A stretch of 39,751 bases of DNA from an uncultured Rubritalea sp. (GTDB lineage: Bacteria > Verrucomicrobiota > Verrucomicrobiia > Verrucomicrobiales > Akkermansiaceae): positions 1 to 39,751 of the forward strand of contig CAKZNV010000223.1 in NCBI GenBank assembly GCA_937132085.1, given 5' to 3'. Position numbers and translations under genes: made by a program. Position 1 is the stretch's first letter. Every line of letters starts with the position of its first letter. Positions 37,290 to 39,751 of the stretch are shown here, piece after piece. The notes beneath the pieces are model-generated. The model was given only the letters and a program-made list of their open reading frames with translations, did not search any database and was not told where the DNA came from.

Positions 37290-38165
37290 CTAGTCCCTCA
37301 GCATTGGCGTTTCTGACTGAGAGTCTCCCTCACTTTTCATATCATTCAAAGCCGGCATTCTAGAAAGGGCTTCTGAAATGGTTTGTGGACGCTGTTTCCA
37401 GTCTGGATTGATCAAACTATTGAGCCAATTAACGAAGCTCTCTGAAAGCCCATATCTGTATCCTTTGATTGAAGGCAATTCACCTACACGGTGCTTAGCG
37501 TAGCTAGTCTCAAGCGACATCCCGTCCATAGGATGCTTGCCAGCTAGCATCGTATAACAGAGCTGACCTAGCATAAACATACTGGTGATAACTCCTTGCG
37601 CATTTCCATCGTAAAGCTCAGGTGCTACGAATGCTGGATCATAAAGACCATGACTAACATTAGCATTTTTCCCATACAACAGCTCAGTCAGCTTATTGTA
37701 ACCAAGATCCATCATAACATAGTGCTTTAAACCATCCACTCTAGGCTGAGCAACCACAGAGGTGGTGCGCAGGTGATAATGATAAAAGCCATGTTGCTGA
37801 CTATCGTCAATCGCTTCAAGCAATTGAGCTATCATAGTATGAATATGGCGTAGAGAAATGGGACGCTCTGTCTTTTTAGCATGAGAGAGAAGGTCACGCA
37901 CAGTAGGACCTTTTACCCTGGCTCCTACAATGTAAGGACCAGAATCGTCAAACCCAGCATCTAGTATCGACAGGACATTAGGATGCTCGACCTGAACCAT
38001 CTTACGAACTAACTCTAAAAAACCATCTCGAAACTCCTGTGTCTGCGGAGCATCTTCAAACCTTCTAAGCGTGACTTGACGCCCCATAAGTGTATCTTGA
38101 GCTAGGTAAATGTTACCAGCTCTGCCTTTTCCTAAACTTTTTTCAATAAGGTATCGTTCACTCAT
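37290..38165 (-). CDS. Degenerate Ser/Thr protein kinase (probable pseudokinase)
   Basis: A 291-residue protein with a Hanks-type kinase fold but missing catalytic residues. The glycine loop GKGRAG (12-17) is present. The VAIK lysine is replaced by Arg34 (VTLRR), the catalytic loop HRDLKPxN reads HYHLRTTS (129-136), so Asp is His131 and both the Lys and Asn are lost, and DFG reads DLG (153-155). The C-lobe (FVAPELYDG, MFMLGQLCYTMLAGKHPMDG) is normal. There is no membrane segment. I read it as a pseudokinase acting as a scaffold or allosteric partner. It lies 2 bp after the TPR protein gene and 17 bp before cvfB, which suggests one regulatory unit. Residual activity through non-standard residues is possible but unlikely. 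Confidence 0.85.
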   Translation of the reverse strand: MSERYLIEKSLGKGRAGNIYLAQDTLMGRQVTLRRFEDAPQTQEFRDGFLELVRKMVQVEHPNVLSILDAGFDDSGPYIVGARVKGPTVRDLLSHAKKTERPISLRHIHTMIAQLLEAIDDSQQHGFYHYHLRTTSVVAQPRVDGLKHYVMMDLGYNKLTELLYGKNANVSHGLYDPAFVAPELYDGNAQGVITSMFMLGQLCYTMLAGKHPMDGMSLETSYAKHRVGELPSIKGYRYGLSESFVNWLNSLINPDWKQRPQTISEALSRMPALNDMKSEGDSQSETPMLRD

Positions 38166-38167
38166 GA

Positions 38168-38938
38168 CTATTCTTCGTGGGCTTTTCTTTTAAATAAAAT
38201 TTCGTGGGCTCCTATGTATCCAGTGTCTACTAGCGCCTTATTCCAAGTCTCAATCATCGTAGGGCTATTAAAAATTAGATACGCTTTAAGAATCCAGATT
38301 AAACCTTCTTGTTTATCATTAACATCAAAGGCTTTAAGCGCATTTGCATAATAATAATAAGGATTATCACTCATATAATCATACCGACTCTGCATCTTCT
38401 TCAGACGCTCATTATACTTAGGGTCTGTTTTAGCTAGCTTGGTTAAACAAATTAGATACTTGAAATCCAGTAATGGCAATGTCGCATTCGCTCTATTATC
38501 GAGCAGGTTATTCATGTGCTCAATGTGCTTTAGAGCCTTTTCATAGCGACCAGCAAAGAAATTAATCTCAACCATGTTCATCAATGAAGGGATATGAATA
38601 GGATTCACCTTTAACACCTTCTCATAATACTCGATCGCTCCATCAACATCCTGAATCTGAGCTAAACAAATACCATAGAGCCATGTAAGATCCATGTCTC
38701 CCTTAAAAATCAGACGAGCATCATCAATCGCCACCATACTAGTAAAAAACTTACCATCTCTACTCGCTTCTGAGGCCTTTTGCTTCAAATTCAAAAAATT
38801 AATCCGTTGATCTTTCTTAAGAGCATCAAACTCTTTAGCGAAATCATCCATCTTCTTTTTCAGAGCAGGATCTTGGGCTTTCACAACACTAGAGAGAGTT
38901 AATAAAGCAATGAGGGATACTTTTATATAATGTTTCAT
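38168..38938 (-). CDS. Secreted TPR-repeat protein
   Basis: I use the ATG at 38938 (256 residues), which begins a signal peptide (MKHYIKVSLIALLTLSSVVKA); a longer in-frame start at 39019 would place 27 residues before it and cross the promoter. The mature part starts with a helical, charged region (PALKKKMDDFAKEFDALKKD) and continues with several TPR-like repeats: WLYGICLAQIQDVDGAIEYYEKVLKVNP (about 87-115), LMNMVEINFFAGRYEKALKHIEHM, and further degenerate helices. TPRs mediate protein-protein contacts, here probably in the periplasm. First gene of the operon with the pseudokinase (2 bp away) and cvfB. Confidence 0.8.
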   Translation of the reverse strand: MKHYIKVSLIALLTLSSVVKAQDPALKKKMDDFAKEFDALKKDQRINFLNLKQKASEASRDGKFFTSMVAIDDARLIFKGDMDLTWLYGICLAQIQDVDGAIEYYEKVLKVNPIHIPSLMNMVEINFFAGRYEKALKHIEHMNNLLDNRANATLPLLDFKYLICLTKLAKTDPKYNERLKKMQSRYDYMSDNPYYYYANALKAFDVNDKQEGLIWILKAYLIFNSPTMIETWNKALVDTGYIGAHEILFKRKAHEE

Positions 38939-38957
38939 AATATTTCTTACGTATGCT

Positions 38958-38988
38958 GATATAGTTAACTTTCCTATAGTTTTGTCAA
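38958..38988 (-). promoter_or_regulatory. Candidate sigma-70-type promoter of the TPR/pseudokinase/cvfB operon
   Basis: On the minus strand a perfect TTGACA (38983-38988) is followed after 19 bp by TATATC (38958-38963), 19 bp upstream of the ATG at 38938. The spacing is longer than the usual 17 bp, so the -10 assignment is uncertain. It supports the internal start codon, because the longer reading frame from 39019 would begin upstream of the promoter. Confidence 0.45.
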
Positions 38989-39114
38989 GGCTATTGAAAC
39001 CACCTGCGAGACATAACATTCAGATATATAGCGATCAGAAGCTTGAATAATAGGCTAATTTAGCCGATAAAACGACTAATTTAGAAAAAAAACACAAAAC
39101 AACTTAATTTTATT

Positions 39115-39142
39115 TTGACAGATTGCTTGCCTCTGCTAGTTT
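39115..39142 (+). promoter_or_regulatory. Candidate promoter of tRNA-Thr / tuf
   Basis: TTGACA (39115-39120) and TAGTTT (39137-39142) with 16 bp between, placing the start of transcription near 39149, about 55 bases before the tRNA. The upstream flank is A/T-rich (AATTTTATTT), like an UP element. This fits strong expression of a tRNA-tuf unit. Confidence 0.65.
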
Positions 39143-39149
39143 CCGCCCG

Positions 39150-39177
39150 CATGTCCAGAGGGATTCCTTTAGACATG
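39150..39177 (+). other. Stem-loop at the predicted 5' end of the tRNA-Thr/tuf transcript
   Basis: A 12-bp stem (39150-39161 with 39166-39177) with one C-A mismatch and one G-U pair, closed by the loop GATT. It lies right at the predicted start site, so the primary transcript would begin with a hairpin. It might protect the leader or affect processing before RNase P releases the tRNA. No riboswitch class is recognised. Confidence 0.45.
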
Positions 39178-39203
39178 TGTCTGATAAAGACTATCACATA
39201 GAC

Positions 39204-39278
<75 letters not shown>

Positions 39279-39380
39279 TGACGATAGGATTTAGAAGAAA
39301 ACAAACAAGATAATCCAGCTTGCGATGCAAAACGTATTCGCTAGCTACTAACAAAGCGCAAAAAAAGAAAAACAAATATT

Positions 39381-39751
<371 letters not shown>

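Noticed and set aside
38939-39019. Longer TPR protein frame from 39019
   Set aside because: The extension precedes a signal peptide and overlaps a candidate promoter.

Overview
The window looks like a chromosomal segment of a marine, free-living member of the Verrucomicrobiota (PVC superphylum). The evidence is the combination of clustered secreted sulfatases, a PVC-type cytochrome c/beta-propeller protein, a PEP-CTERM protein, an ECF sigma factor paired with a FecR-domain protein, a second ECF sigma factor divergent from a transmembrane Ser/Thr kinase, and a very large lamin-tail/CotH surface protein. No phage, plasmid or CRISPR signature was seen. Almost no start codon has a Shine-Dalgarno sequence in front of it.

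Layout. 1-1900: a CACCTTT tandem repeat, then coaX and a ROK-family sugar kinase. 1902-3647: an orphan lipoprotein gene sits between two nearly identical 329-bp direct repeats, each a dense array of small hairpins. 3675-8060: three secreted sulfatases in one minus-strand operon. 8197-11975: a membrane protein and a purple-acid-phosphatase-like enzyme (plus strand) converge on a secreted beta-propeller glycosidase-like protein (minus strand). The upstream regions of the sulfatase operon and of the propeller gene share an ungapped conserved block, so they may be co-regulated. Together this part reads as a locus for degrading sulfated polysaccharide. 12036-19256: a Ser/Thr kinase divergent from an ECF sigma factor, then a 1487-residue multidomain secreted protein.

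19473-27083 is mostly housekeeping: valS, a zinc-ribbon membrane protein, serS, a small membrane protein, a VanX-like D-Ala-D-Ala dipeptidase lipoprotein and an HI0933-like flavoprotein. 27128-30258 is an HscC-type Hsp70 with its DjlB/DjlC-type J-like partner, a specialised chaperone pair like the hscC-djlC arrangement of Escherichia coli. 30318-33179 is an operon of the PVC-type cytochrome c protein and a small secreted protein, divergent from a PEP-CTERM protein with a good terminator. 34058-36243 is an ECF sigma/FecR pair. 36442-38938 is an operon of a secreted TPR protein, a degenerate protein kinase and a CvfB-like S1 RNA-binding protein. The window ends with tRNA-Thr(GGT) and the start of tuf, behind a TTGACA-type promoter.

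The most unusual items are the hairpin-array repeats flanking one gene, the shared upstream block of the polysaccharide genes, the pseudokinase operon, and the ROK kinase that has lost its zinc site. Functions are inferred from sequence motifs read by eye; no database search was run.
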